A stretch of 64,000 nt of DNA from Coprobacillus cateniformis (GTDB lineage Bacteria; Bacillota_I; Bacilli_A; Erysipelotrichales; Coprobacillaceae): assembly GCF_009767585.1 (NCBI RefSeq), contig NZ_WSNW01000001.1, forward strand, positions 2,688,041 through 2,752,040, given 5' to 3'. The translations under genes were made by a program, and so were the position numbers. Positions 1 through 8,431 of the stretch are shown here, one piece after another. Under the pieces are notes generated by a model. The model was not told the DNA's origin, ran no database searches, and saw only the letters and a list, made by a program, of their open reading frames with translations. Position 1 is the first letter of the stretch. Every line of letters starts with the position of its first letter.

Positions 1-881
1 ATTGTATGAAACAACTTTATTTGATTAATACTTCAAAAATTGTTTTATTACATGATAATAATTATGTAGTTTCTCATTTTAAAAGAGAAGGTGTCATTGT
101 GTTGCAAGTATGGCATGCATGTGGAGCTGTTAAAAAATTTGGTAACGCTATTGAAAGACAATATCCTATTGCAAACTATGATTATGTTTTAGCAACATCT
201 TCTTATTGGCAAAAAGCATATAGCGAGGCATTTAGTATACCTGAATCACATGTTTTACCAATTGGATTACCAAGGACTGATGAGTTGTTTGATAAGCAGT
301 GGCTTGAAAATAGTCAGAATGATATGCTTTATAAATATCCATTTCTCAAAGATAAAAAAATCATCTTATATGCACCTACCTTTAGAGGTAATATTTATAA
401 AGGTTTTACAGCAATTCCATTTGATTCATTAAAAATTATTGAGCAACTGCCAGATAACTATATTATTATCTATAAATATCATCCATTAATGGGAGATTAT
501 CAACTTGCTAAACATGAACGTATCTATAATATGAATCATGAAGATACACATGCTTTATTTAGTATATGTGATTATTTGATATCTGATTTCTCTTCCATTA
601 TTTTTGATTATATGATTTTAGAAAAAAAATTATTATTTTATGTACCTGATTATATTGAATATAGTCAATATTTAGGTGTTTTCGTTGACTTGAATGATTT
701 ACATTGCCCAATTTGTTATCAAGAAGATGCAATTGTTAATGCAATTAAAAATGATATATGTCAAGTAGAACATATGAAAGAACTAAAGGATATATTTTTT
801 AAATATCAAGATGGAATGAGTACCCAAAGAGTTATTCAATTTATGAAAGAAATTGTTGATAATCAGCGAGATTCATATTAA
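1..881 (+). CDS. CDP-glycerol glycerophosphotransferase family protein (5' partial)
   Basis: The reading frame is open to the window edge (a Cys codon precedes the first Met), so the true start lies outside. Family members (TagB/TagF-like) transfer glycerol-phosphate from CDP-glycerol onto wall polymers at the inner membrane face. Visible support: the TSK segment near residue 9, the VWHACGAVKKFG segment near residue 35 (family QTWHG-type motif), IGLPRTD near residue 86, YAPTFRG near residue 122, KYHP near residue 157 and the SDFSSIIFDY box near residue 193. These are the usual GT-B elements of the family. About 100 N-terminal residues appear to be missing compared with typical members. The next gene is separated by a terminator, so this ends its transcript. 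Confidence 0.85.
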   Translation, partial: CMKQLYLINTSKIVLLHDNNYVVSHFKREGVIVLQVWHACGAVKKFGNAIERQYPIANYDYVLATSSYWQKAYSEAFSIPESHVLPIGLPRTDELFDKQWLENSQNDMLYKYPFLKDKKIILYAPTFRGNIYKGFTAIPFDSLKIIEQLPDNYIIIYKYHPLMGDYQLAKHERIYNMNHEDTHALFSICDYLISDFSSIIFDYMILEKKLLFYVPDYIEYSQYLGVFVDLNDLHCPICYQEDAIVNAIKNDICQVEHMKELKDIFFKYQDGMSTQRVIQFMKEIVDNQRDSY

Positions 882-929
882 TCAATATGTAAATTAGAGT
901 AGATATTAAAATACGAAATCAATGATATA

Positions 930-968
930 GAACCAGTAAAAACTAAACTGGTTCTTTATCATATTTTA
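930..968 (+). terminator. Intrinsic terminator after the glycerophosphotransferase
   Basis: An 8-bp perfect stem (GAACCAGT / ACTGGTTC, 930-937 with 947-954) is followed by a T-rich tract. It separates the upstream gene from mazF, which must therefore have its own promoter. Confidence 0.75.
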
Positions 969-1013
969 TAGTTTTCTTACATATGCTTTATTAAAAAGTA
1001 TAGGAGGAAAGTT

Positions 1014-1346
1014 ATGAATAGGGGAGAAATATATTATGCTGACTTATCTCCAGTTATTGGAAGTGAGCAAGGTGGATATAGACCTGTTTTGATTCTGCAG
1101 AATAATAAAGGAAATAAGTATTCTACAACTGTGATTGTTGCACCTATATCATCTAGAATGACGAAAAATGATTTGCCTACACATGTCATTATTGAACCAA
1201 TATTCTTGGAAAAAAAGTCAGTTATTTTATTAGAACAGATTAGGACTATTGATAAAAAGAGGATAGATGAACGATTAGGGTGCTTATCTAGTGATACAAT
1301 GGAGAAAGTCAACATAGCTATAAAAACAAGTTTAGACATTAAGTAA
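1014..1346 (+). CDS. MazF/PemK-family endoribonuclease toxin (no adjacent antitoxin)
   Basis: A 110-aa protein of normal family length. Members of this family cleave single-stranded mRNA at short sequence motifs. The start MNRGEIYYADLSPVIGSEQG matches the MazF/NdoA opening, followed by RPVLILQN (residues 24-31), VAPISSR (42-48) and a LLEQIRTID segment (73-81). These contain the catalytic Arg, the Thr/Ser pair region and the dimer core. The SD AGGAGG lies just upstream of the ATG. In Bacillus the EndoAI antitoxin gene precedes ndoA, but here only a terminator and about 45 bp lie upstream and no small antitoxin frame is visible. The next gene is an unrelated membrane protein with its own promoter. 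It may be an orphan, or be restrained by an antitoxin encoded elsewhere. Confidence 0.88.
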   Translation: MNRGEIYYADLSPVIGSEQGGYRPVLILQNNKGNKYSTTVIVAPISSRMTKNDLPTHVIIEPIFLEKKSVILLEQIRTIDKKRIDERLGCLSSDTMEKVNIAIKTSLDIK

Positions 1347-1361
1347 TGTATATGGTATAAT
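1333..1361 (+). promoter_or_regulatory. Sigma-A type promoter for the DUF975-CPBP pair
   Basis: TAGACA (1333-1338) and TATAAT (1356-1361) are 17 bp apart. The site overlaps the end of mazF and lies just before the SD of the next gene. Confidence 0.65.
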
Positions 1362-1387
1362 ATGATGCATTAAAAGGAGTGATAAAT

Positions 1388-2278
1388 ATGAATATTTCAA
1401 GTATTAAAAATAGAGCAGATGAGTTATTAATTCACTGCAAACCGCAAGTGATTCGTATTATGACCATTATGTTATTAGTAGGGTTAATTCCTTCATTATT
1501 TAATGGTTCAGAGAATACTTTTATCTCTTTGATTTCTTTGGTATTAACAATTGTTTTTTTAACATTTAGTCATGGTTATATTGTTACAACATTAAAGGTT
1601 GTTAGAAATAATTCTGAATCTTTAAGTGATGATGATGCTTTTGTAGGGTTTAGAAGATTTAAAGAACTTTTTCCTACATACCTTGTTTCAGGGTTGGTTT
1701 TGTTTGTTGTTGCATTTATTTTACTTTTCATTATGATGTTCTTTTTAATTATGTTCTTTGGAAATGTTTTTTCTGAAATACCTTATCTTATTGTAAATTC
1801 AGCATTTTCACAGAGTGGAACCTATAACGTATTATATTCATTAATTCAAGCTGTTCCATCACTCGTTCTTGTTATTTTGCTGTTTGTTCTTATTATGATT
1901 ATTGTTATGGTTGTTGCTTCTGCGTTTGTCTTTGCTATGCCCTATTTATTGGAACAATACCATATGACAACAATGACTGCATTAAAAGAGTCATTTTCAT
2001 TAATGCAAAATCATATCTGGGATTTGATTAAGTTAGAACTTTCGTTTTTAGGATGGATGATACTGGTAGGAATTATACAAGGCGTAATTGGAGAATTACT
2101 CATGTTTATTCCTGTTTTAGGAACATTGATTGCAAGTGTTGTTTCAGGGTTAATTGCAATTTATGTTTACTTACCAAAGTATATGGTATCTCAAGCTATT
2201 TTCTTTGAAGAATTAGCTTATTATCGTTATGAAGAGCCAAAACAACGTTTTCAGGGAGAATATCAAGATGTTGAGTAA
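1388..2278 (+). CDS. DUF975 family integral membrane protein
   Basis: About 296 aa with five to six hydrophobic helices (roughly residues 20-37, 42-60, 92-125, 150-185, 215-240, 245-265). The N-terminus MNISSIKNRADELL resembles the opening of DUF975 proteins (MKISEIKxKAxxxL). The function of the family is unknown. The ATG at 1388 is preferred over the in-frame GTG at 1379 because that GTG overlaps the SD sequence AAAGGAG (1374-1379). The gene overlaps the CPBP protease downstream by 11 nt, so the two are translationally coupled. Confidence 0.75.
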   Translation: MNISSIKNRADELLIHCKPQVIRIMTIMLLVGLIPSLFNGSENTFISLISLVLTIVFLTFSHGYIVTTLKVVRNNSESLSDDDAFVGFRRFKELFPTYLVSGLVLFVVAFILLFIMMFFLIMFFGNVFSEIPYLIVNSAFSQSGTYNVLYSLIQAVPSLVLVILLFVLIMIIVMVVASAFVFAMPYLLEQYHMTTMTALKESFSLMQNHIWDLIKLELSFLGWMILVGIIQGVIGELLMFIPVLGTLIASVVSGLIAIYVYLPKYMVSQAIFFEELAYYRYEEPKQRFQGEYQDVE

Positions 2279-2993
2279 CTCATTTACAAGAAAAGTTAAT
2301 ACTCAAGCAAAATGGATGTTTTTACTTGTTATATTACCATTATATATGTATTGTGGTAGTATTATCATTAGTGCCTTTTTAAAATTTATTATCTTAACAT
2401 TTTCACTAACTTTAAGTGAAAGTACAATCAATTGTTATGTCAATTTACTCTTTGATCTTGGCATGTTGATTATTGTTTGGTTGACTTTTAAGGATTCTAT
2501 GATTGAACAATGGCACGATTTTAAACAAGATATAAAAGGTCATCTTCTCTATGGATTGTTAATTGGAACAGCATTGGTCTACGGAGTAGGTATTGTTGGT
2601 GGTTTTATCACTTTGCTTTTAGGTGGAGCTTCAACGAGTGAAAATCAAAATCTGATTCAAACTATTGTTGCTGCACATCCACTTTTAATGTCACTGACAA
2701 CTGTTGTTTTTGCTCCATTATTAGAAGAAATGATATTTAGAGGTATAGTATTTGGTTGGGTATATGAGATAAACCCTAAACTTGCTCATTTTGTTTCTGC
2801 ATTTGTTTTTGGTTTTGTACATGTTATGATTAGCGTTCTGTCTGGAAATATTTCTGAATGGATCCAGATATTCTCTTACTTCTTTATGGGGGCAGCCCTG
2901 AGTTATCTTTATGAAAAGAGAAACAATATTTATGTTCCTATCTTGTCGCATGCTATGAATAATTTCATCGCAATGCTCTTAATGATATTTTAA
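2268..2993 (+). CDS. CPBP-family intramembrane glutamic protease
   Basis: About 241 aa and multi-pass. The catalytic signature is present: LLEEMIFRG (EExxxR, near residue 147), the FGFVHVMISV segment (FxxxH, near residue 182) and SHAMNN near the C-terminus (near residue 229). Family members (Rce1/Abi type) cleave prenylated or bacteriocin-related peptides, or provide bacteriocin self-immunity. Which applies here cannot be seen. The start at 2268 has an AGGGAGA SD inside the upstream gene and gives a short overlap. The longer frame from 2229 would overlap by 50 nt and has no SD. Co-transcription with the DUF975 gene is likely. Confidence 0.85.
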   Translation: MLSNSFTRKVNTQAKWMFLLVILPLYMYCGSIIISAFLKFIILTFSLTLSESTINCYVNLLFDLGMLIIVWLTFKDSMIEQWHDFKQDIKGHLLYGLLIGTALVYGVGIVGGFITLLLGGASTSENQNLIQTIVAAHPLLMSLTTVVFAPLLEEMIFRGIVFGWVYEINPKLAHFVSAFVFGFVHVMISVLSGNISEWIQIFSYFFMGAALSYLYEKRNNIYVPILSHAMNNFIAMLLMIF

Positions 2994-3026
2994 AAGACTT
3001 ACACGAATGAAGTAAGTCTTTTTTTA
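2993..3026 (+). terminator. Terminator shared by convergent CPBP and PAP2 genes
   Basis: The stem AAGACTTAC / GTAAGTCTT (9 bp, 9-nt loop) is followed by a run of T's. It lies between convergent genes and overlaps the last codons of the PAP2 gene. Confidence 0.75.
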
Positions 3027-3545
3027 TAATAAGTATGTAATGATACCTATTGTGATTCCAAGAATGACACCAGTAACAACATCACTCAAATAATGCACAA
3101 AGAGATATAATCTTGAAATAGCTGTTAATATTGCATATATATAGCCAATAATTCCTAGAATAGGATTATAAAGCATCATAACAGTACTGCAAGCAAAAGA
3201 TGAAGTAGTATGTCCAGAAGGAAATGATAAATCACTTGGTGTTGTTATGAGTAATTGAACTTCAGGATATGTATGACATGGTCTTTTTCTTCTCACAAGG
3301 GATTTGATTGTCACCTGTCCAATAAGTGTCGCTGCTATTAAGGCTATGAGCATATCAATTGACATTGTTCTTGTTTGATCAATCATATTTGTAATCAAGA
3401 TAACAATTAACCAACTCATTCCAAAGTCACCGCACATACTAATAAATTTCATGATTTCATTTGTGAGATGATGTTTGTAAAAATGAGTCATATAAAAAGC
3501 TATATGGATATCAATATCTTGAATTTTGTTAATCAATGACTTCAT
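3024..3545 (-). CDS. PAP2-family membrane phosphatase
   Basis: A small (about 173 aa) polytopic PAP2 enzyme. All three signature blocks are present: the KxxxxxxRP motif (KSLVRRKRP), PSGHT, and SRLYLFVHYLSD (SRxxxxxHxxxD), with hydrophobic helices between them. Bacterial members dephosphorylate undecaprenyl-pyrophosphate or other lipid phosphates at the outer face of the membrane. The second ATG (3545) is chosen because the SD AAAGGAG sits only 2-3 nt from the first ATG (3551) but 8-9 nt from this one. It overlaps the end of the upstream degenerate HAD gene by 17 nt, so the two are coupled. Confidence 0.88.
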   Translation of the reverse strand: MKSLINKIQDIDIHIAFYMTHFYKHHLTNEIMKFISMCGDFGMSWLIVILITNMIDQTRTMSIDMLIALIAATLIGQVTIKSLVRRKRPCHTYPEVQLLITTPSDLSFPSGHTTSSFACSTVMMLYNPILGIIGYIYAILTAISRLYLFVHYLSDVVTGVILGITIGIITYLL

Positions 3546-5082
3546 CAACATTTCTCCTTTTTATGATAAAGATAATTATTTTAACAGAACTAATGAGCAA
3601 TGCATGGAAGACAAAAATATTTAATAAAGGAATACCATCAAGAGAGAAGAAAGCATTTGTCATTGCATATTCTTGATAGGAAGGGATAAACTTTATGATT
3701 GCATGGAGTCCATTTAGTATGCAAGCAAAGAAACCTTCAATAAATGAGTAATAAATATGAAAGAGCGAAGAAATTATTTTGAAAATACCATCTTGAGATG
3801 CAAATTGGTTGACAAAAGCTATATAAATAATGATACCAATAAATAAAATCAGAAAAGATATTGCAAAAATATAGAGGACATTAATAATTAAAGATAGAAA
3901 AAATGATTCCTGTTGTTCTTCATTAATTATATCCTCTTGATAAGAACTTTTGACTATATCTTCAATTTCCTGATAGTCAGTAACAACTTTCATTGGTGTT
4001 TTTTCAATAGATTCATCTGTCTTATTAATTTGCTGAAGTAAACGAGTAAGTGTTTCTTCTTCCTCATTATCTAAGGAAGATATATGTATTTCGTTTTGTT
4101 CAATGTCTTCTTTTTGAGCTACATGTTGTATTTCTTCAAGGAGACTTTCTTGAGGTGGAGTTTCCTGAATTGTTTGAGATTCATCATTAAATTGAAATTT
4201 TTTTCTATGAGGAGCATTCTTAAAAAGAACACTTCCATCTTTAATATTCTGTTGATTTAACTGTGTAACATAATAAGAATAAGTTTTATTCACAACATCT
4301 AAAATTTGATGATCATTACAATAAGTCTGTTCAAGTCGATCTTTCACTTTATTCAATTCATCTAAGCTCATATCAGCATTCATGCCAAGAATAGATGAAT
4401 ACATTTCACTTTCTTCATATTGATCAAAAAGCAGAGTATTCAAAACTTCAAATAGATTTTTACAAATCTTGTAAGATGTTTCCATTTCAAGTTTCCCTGC
4501 TGGTATTAAGTCTTCACAATAAATAATATTCATATTCAATTCATTTGCAGCATAATTTAATGACATAAAAGAAGAAATAACGAGTGTTTCAACAGTATGA
4601 ACATGAAAATGATTAGTAATTGTCTCTAGCATTTGCGTTGAAGGTAATGGCATACTAGAAGTATCACTACCAATAATAAAGTGAACTTTATTATATATTT
4701 TAGCTGCTTGTAAATAATGGACTGCATCTTTTGTCCTATGAGTAGAAATAACGGCAACTTGTATTTCCTTTTGATGAAGATATTCTAATAATTCTAAAAA
4801 ACCTTCATTAGGTTTTAAACCTTTGTAATCTAGATACTGCATCAGTTCTCTTTCGATTTTGGCATTTAAAGGACCTGTATCTATCTTTCCATCAAGAGGA
4901 AGATCTTTATACATATCATACATATTAGAGAGATGGGGATAAAAATCTTTTTTACTGATTGGTATATTCTTATTGTCACATAAATGATGATAATAATTAT
5001 ATCTAAATCTATTTAAGTCAAAAATAACTCCATCCAAAGGAATAATGACGACTTTTATACTATTAATAGATTGCCTGTACAT
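3529..5082 (-). CDS. Membrane-anchored protein with degenerate HAD-like domain
   Basis: 517 aa. Residues 10-220 follow a HAD-hydrolase layout: a hydrophobic beta-strand with the motif I position PLDGVIFD (15-22), VISTHR (about 112, motif II), and a VISSFMSLNYAANEL block where motif IV would be. The nucleophilic Asp of motif I is replaced by Pro15, and the usual GDSxxD acidic pair of motif IV is absent. The fold may survive without phosphatase chemistry. Residues 290-385 are Gln/Glu-rich and probably disordered, and two strongly hydrophobic segments (about 390-422 and 490-511) anchor the C-terminus. It precedes and overlaps a PAP2 phosphatase gene, suggesting a joint envelope role. I do not recognise a named family. 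Confidence 0.6.
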   Translation of the reverse strand: MYRQSINSIKVVIIPLDGVIFDLNRFRYNYYHHLCDNKNIPISKKDFYPHLSNMYDMYKDLPLDGKIDTGPLNAKIERELMQYLDYKGLKPNEGFLELLEYLHQKEIQVAVISTHRTKDAVHYLQAAKIYNKVHFIIGSDTSSMPLPSTQMLETITNHFHVHTVETLVISSFMSLNYAANELNMNIIYCEDLIPAGKLEMETSYKICKNLFEVLNTLLFDQYEESEMYSSILGMNADMSLDELNKVKDRLEQTYCNDHQILDVVNKTYSYYVTQLNQQNIKDGSVLFKNAPHRKKFQFNDESQTIQETPPQESLLEEIQHVAQKEDIEQNEIHISSLDNEEEETLTRLLQQINKTDESIEKTPMKVVTDYQEIEDIVKSSYQEDIINEEQQESFFLSLIINVLYIFAISFLILFIGIIIYIAFVNQFASQDGIFKIISSLFHIYYSFIEGFFACILNGLHAIIKFIPSYQEYAMTNAFFSLDGIPLLNIFVFHALLISSVKIIIFIIKRRNVDEVID

Positions 5083-5189
5083 ACCCTCACCGCCTTATGC
5101 ATCATATTATATCAAACTTTTTCATATTATTCCATGTAAATTGACTTGATTTTTTTGGAAGAGTAGTGTATCATATATTCGTTGACAAT

Positions 5190-5265
5190 CTCTCCTTAGC
5201 TCAGCTGGCAGAGCATCTGACTCTTAATCAGAGGGTCCACGGTTCGAACCCGTGAGGGGAGACCA
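5190..5265 (+). tRNA. tRNA-Lys (anticodon CTT)
   Basis: A 76-nt cloverleaf: acceptor CTCTCCT pairs with AGGGGAG, D-stem GCTC/GAGC, anticodon loop with CTT, T-stem CACGG/CCGTG around TTCGAAC, and an encoded CCA end. Confidence 0.96.
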
Positions 5266-5274
5266 ATGATAAAT

Positions 5275-5302
5275 AACCGGAAACTAATGTTCCCGGTTTT
5301 CT
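5275..5302 (+). terminator. Hairpin after tRNA-Lys
   Basis: ACCGG / CCGGT arms with an 11-nt loop, followed by TTTTCTC. A possible terminator or processing hairpin between tRNA genes. Confidence 0.5.
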
Positions 5303-5370
5303 CATTTAAAAATATGTAATTTTATATTGAAATTAAAATCAAGATATGATATTATATTTAAGCAACTGAT

Positions 5371-5461
5371 GGAGACATACTCAAGAGGCTGAAGAGGCGC
5401 CCCTGCTAAGGGTGTAGGTCGGGAAACTGGCGCGAGGGTTCAAATCCCTCTGTCTCCGCCA
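5371..5461 (+). tRNA. tRNA-Ser (anticodon GCT)
   Basis: A 91-nt class II tRNA with long variable arm. Acceptor GGAGACA pairs with TGTCTCC, the anticodon loop holds GCT, the T-loop is TTCAAAT, and CCA is encoded. Confidence 0.95.
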
Positions 5462-5478
5462 TATTTGTTGCTTATATT

Positions 5479-5555
5479 GGTCTGGTAGTTCAGTTGGTTA
5501 GAATGCCGCCCTGTCACGGCGGAGGTCGCGGGTTCGAGTCCCGTCCAGACCGCCA
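5479..5555 (+). tRNA. tRNA-Asp (anticodon GTC)
   Basis: A 77-nt cloverleaf: acceptor GGTCTGG pairs with CCAGACC, anticodon loop CTGTCAC, T-loop TTCGAGT, and CCA is encoded. Confidence 0.96.
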
Positions 5556-5567
5556 TATAGAATATTA

Positions 5568-5594
5568 ACAATCCCAAAAGGGATTGTTTTTTTG
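5568..5594 (+). terminator. Terminator of the tRNA cluster
   Basis: The stem AACAATCCC / GGGATTGTT with a 4-nt loop, followed by a T run. Confidence 0.85.
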
Positions 5595-5626
5595 TGAATA
5601 AATATTACAAATGTATAAAATAAAAA

Positions 5627-6151
5627 TTATTTTTGATTATATGCATACATAATTGCTATAACTGTTTTGGCATCAACAATTGTGCCATCTAAAACTTTTT
5701 GATATGCTTCATCAAGGTCCATTTTGATGATATCAATAAATTCATCATCATCACATGCAAGAGAATCATTAACTTCATGAAAATCGATTGCTTTATAAAG
5801 ATAGAGCCATTCACTGGTATAGCCAGGAGATGGTAGAACTTTAAGGATAAATTGCATGTCAAGTGCACGACAATTTGTTTCTTCTTCAAGTTCACGAAAA
5901 GCACATGCTTTTGTGTCTTCATCTTTTTCCAGTTTTCCAGCTGGAATTTCTAAGGTTTCAATGCGGTTAGGGTAGCGAAATTGCTTAACCAAAAGAATTT
6001 GGTTATTTTCAATTGCAAGAATACAAACTCCACCATGATGATAAACAACTTCTCGAAATGCGTGTTTACCATCTTCAAGTTCAACTTCTTCTTTTGTGAC
6101 TTGCATGATGTTTCCATCAAAAATCATCTCTCGATTAATTTCTTTTTCCAT
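5627..6151 (-). CDS. nudF: Nudix hydrolase, ADP-ribose pyrophosphatase type
   Basis: 174 aa, the usual size of NudF. The Nudix box is GKLEKDEDTKACAFRELEEET (GX5EX7REUXEE, residues 72-92), followed by the PSPGYTSEWLYLY segment typical of ADP-ribose/nucleoside-diphosphate-sugar pyrophosphatases. It would hydrolyse ADP-ribose to AMP and ribose-5-phosphate in the cytosol. The gene stands alone between the tRNA cluster (convergent) and a divergent pseudouridine synthase gene. Confidence 0.9.
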   Translation of the reverse strand: MEKEINREMIFDGNIMQVTKEEVELEDGKHAFREVVYHHGGVCILAIENNQILLVKQFRYPNRIETLEIPAGKLEKDEDTKACAFRELEEETNCRALDMQFILKVLPSPGYTSEWLYLYKAIDFHEVNDSLACDDDEFIDIIKMDLDEAYQKVLDGTIVDAKTVIAIMYAYNQK

Positions 6152-6383
6152 TTTCTCAACTCCTTGTTTCTATTATATCATAAAAAGAAAAGAAAGTATG
6201 CGGGGGAGCACACTTTCTTATTCTCTCTATTATTTACACGTTAGGGTGATAATAGGGGGGTATGATTAAGTGAATATCACTTAACATGTATATTATAACA
6301 AATATTTCATTGTTGTAAAGGCTTTCAAACACTTTTTGTATATTTTTTCACATATTTTATGTATAATGTTTATGGTGATTAGA
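6152..6383. promoter_or_regulatory. Divergent intergenic region with palindrome and -10 box
   Basis: This non-coding stretch separates nudF from the rlu gene. It contains a perfect 8-bp inverted repeat TTAAGTGA-ATA-TCACTTAA (6266-6284) and a TATAAT box (6362-6367) about 17 nt before the chosen rlu start. An AAGAAAGT / ACTTTCTT hairpin (about 6190-6220) lies near the nudF start. The palindrome could be a repressor site; no cognate regulator can be named. Confidence 0.45.
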
Positions 6384-7358
6384 ATGAAAAAGTTAATTAT
6401 AGATGAAAATCATGCAAATCAAAGAATAGATAAGTATTTGAAAAAACTTTTATGTCAAGCTCCATCGCAACTCGTTTATAAAATGTTAAGGAAAAAGGAT
6501 GTAAAAGTGAATGGAGTCAAAGTCAAAGAAAACTATATCTTACAAAATCATGATATTGTAGAACTATTTTTGTATGAAGATAAGTTTCAGGAATATACAA
6601 GAGCACAAACAATATTTGATTTAAAAATAGAATTTCAGGTGATTTATGAAGATGATAAGATATTAGTTGTAGGAAAACCGGCAGGCTTACTTGTTCATGA
6701 AGATATCAATGAAGATATGAATACTTTATCTAATCAGGTGTTAACTTATCTCCATCAAAAAGGTGAATATGATCCTCAAACTTCATTGGGGTTTACACCA
6801 GGACCAGTTCATAGATTAGATCGTAATACAAGTGGAATTGTTATTTTTGGAAAGACTCTGCGAGCACTACAGGATTTAAATGAGATGATGAAGAAACGCC
6901 ATTGTATAGAAAAAACGTATTTAACAATATGCAAGGGCTATATGTCTTCAATAGATCTTGTTGGTTATATGAAAAAAGATGGTGACCAGTCACTTGTCAA
7001 AGTCGTAACTCAAAATACACCTGGCGCATTAATGATGCATACACTTGTAGAAAATATTGAATTTTATCAGGGATTTTCATTATTGAAAGTGAAATTAGTC
7101 ACAGGAAGAACGCATCAGATTAGAGTTCATTTGGCTAGTGTTGGACATCCTATCATAGGTGATAGTAAATATGGTGATTTTGAATTAAATAGAGAAATGA
7201 AGAAAAAATATCATCTTCAACATCAATTTTTACATGCTTATACAATTAAATTTGTGAAGCCAATTGGTTGTTTAAAATATTTACAAAATCAAGTGATGAT
7301 GTGTCCACTTCCCCAAAATTTACAAGATATAAAAAGAAGTATGTTTTGTAAATTGTAA
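6384..7358 (+). CDS. RluA-family 23S rRNA pseudouridine synthase (RluC/D-like)
   Basis: About 324 aa. The N-terminal S4-like RNA-binding segment (residues 1-75: QRIDKYLKKLL, KMLRKKDVKVNG) is followed by a catalytic domain. The domain contains the HRLDRNTSGIVIFGKT motif with the invariant catalytic Asp (near residue 143) and GRTHQIRVHLASVGHPIIGDSKYG (truncated description: the conserved RTHQIR and GHPIxGDxxYG blocks, about 239-260). It isomerises uridines in 23S rRNA. The ATG at 6384 is chosen because the likely -10 box at 6362-6367 would place the transcript start after any earlier Met. Confidence 0.9.
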   Translation: MKKLIIDENHANQRIDKYLKKLLCQAPSQLVYKMLRKKDVKVNGVKVKENYILQNHDIVELFLYEDKFQEYTRAQTIFDLKIEFQVIYEDDKILVVGKPAGLLVHEDINEDMNTLSNQVLTYLHQKGEYDPQTSLGFTPGPVHRLDRNTSGIVIFGKTLRALQDLNEMMKKRHCIEKTYLTICKGYMSSIDLVGYMKKDGDQSLVKVVTQNTPGALMMHTLVENIEFYQGFSLLKVKLVTGRTHQIRVHLASVGHPIIGDSKYGDFELNREMKKKYHLQHQFLHAYTIKFVKPIGCLKYLQNQVMMCPLPQNLQDIKRSMFCKL

Positions 7359-7418
7359 CTATGAAAATATCTATTTTTATTGTATAATAATCATATATGT
7401 ATGGAAGGAGAACGGAGA

Positions 7419-8339
7419 ATGAAATACTATATAGGAATTGACTTAGGGGGAACTAATGTTCGTACTCTTTTGGTTGATGAAAATGGGAAAACATATAGTG
7501 AAGTAAAGGATGCAACAGAAAGAGAAAAAGGACCTGATTTTGTTTGTTCAAAAATCATTCGTCAAATTGAAAGCTTAGATTGTAGTATTTGTGGGGGAAT
7601 TGCAAATATTGAAGGGATTGGAATTGGAGTACCAGGACCTGTAGATACTGTTCATGGAGTCATGATTATGGCAACAAACTTGCCTGGTTTTGAAAATTAT
7701 CCAATTTGTGAGAAATTATCAAGTCGTTTTAACTTGCCAGTGTTTATTGATAATGATGCAAATGTTGCTGGATTGGCAGAAGCATTACTTGGAGCTGGAA
7801 AAGGGAAAGCAACATGTTATTATGTTACAATTTCAACTGGAATTGGAGGAGCCTTTATTGTGAATGGGCAAGTTGTTTCAGGTGGAAGAGGACATGCCGG
7901 TGAAATTGGAAATATCATTGTAAAAAACAATGGTTATAAATTTGGTGGACTAAATCCTGGAGCGGTTGAAGGTGAAGCGAGCGGTACTGCAATTACACGT
8001 AAGGGTAAAGAAATTCTAGGTGAAGATAAGGTTGCTCATGCTGGTGATGTCTTTAGATTAGCAGATGAAGGTGATGTGAAAGCGCAAGGAATTGTAGATG
8101 AATGTGTAAGTGAACTTGCAACAATGCTTGCTAATATTGCTCATACAGTTGACCCTCATTGCTTTATTATTGGAGGTGGCGTGATGAAATCTAAACGTTA
8201 TTTCTATGATCGATTGGTTGAACAATTCAATGCCAAAATCCATGTTGGTATGAGAGGATACATACCGCTATTAGAAACAGAATTGGAAGATTGTGGAGCA
8301 ATTGGTGCTGCAATGTTACCAATGTCTAGATTAAAATAA
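7419..8339 (+). CDS. ROK-family sugar kinase (glucokinase-like), zinc motif missing
   Basis: About 306 aa. Evidence: the N-terminal phosphate-binding GIDLGGTN (residues 5-12), GIGVPGPVD, DNDANVAGLAEA (catalytic Asp region), GIGGAFIVNG, and GHAGEIGNI, where the ROK His normally sits. The kinase would phosphorylate glucose or a related hexose with ATP. Odd point: the CxCGxxGCxE zinc-binding cluster that follows GHxxxx in most ROK proteins reads GGLNPGAVEGEASG here, with no Cys, so the structural zinc is lost. The start at 7419 has the SD AAGGAG 8 nt upstream. Monocistronic, with a terminator downstream. Confidence 0.85.
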   Translation: MKYYIGIDLGGTNVRTLLVDENGKTYSEVKDATEREKGPDFVCSKIIRQIESLDCSICGGIANIEGIGIGVPGPVDTVHGVMIMATNLPGFENYPICEKLSSRFNLPVFIDNDANVAGLAEALLGAGKGKATCYYVTISTGIGGAFIVNGQVVSGGRGHAGEIGNIIVKNNGYKFGGLNPGAVEGEASGTAITRKGKEILGEDKVAHAGDVFRLADEGDVKAQGIVDECVSELATMLANIAHTVDPHCFIIGGGVMKSKRYFYDRLVEQFNAKIHVGMRGYIPLLETELEDCGAIGAAMLPMSRLK

Positions 8340-8345
8340 TGTTAA

Positions 8346-8377
8346 ATGATAAAGGTCAATCCTTTATCATTTTTTTC
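8346..8377 (+). terminator. Terminator after the ROK kinase
   Basis: A perfect 10-bp stem ATGATAAAGG / CCTTTATCAT with a 5-nt loop and seven T's. Confidence 0.92.
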
Positions 8378-8431
8378 TTTATAAAAGGAACATAAAGTGT
8401 TAGAATAAAGAAGCAGTGAAGGAGGGTGTTT

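Noticed and set aside
5141..5174. Promoter TTGACT with TATCAT before tRNA-Lys
   Set aside because: Spacer of 22 bp is outside the normal range, so not listed as a promoter.
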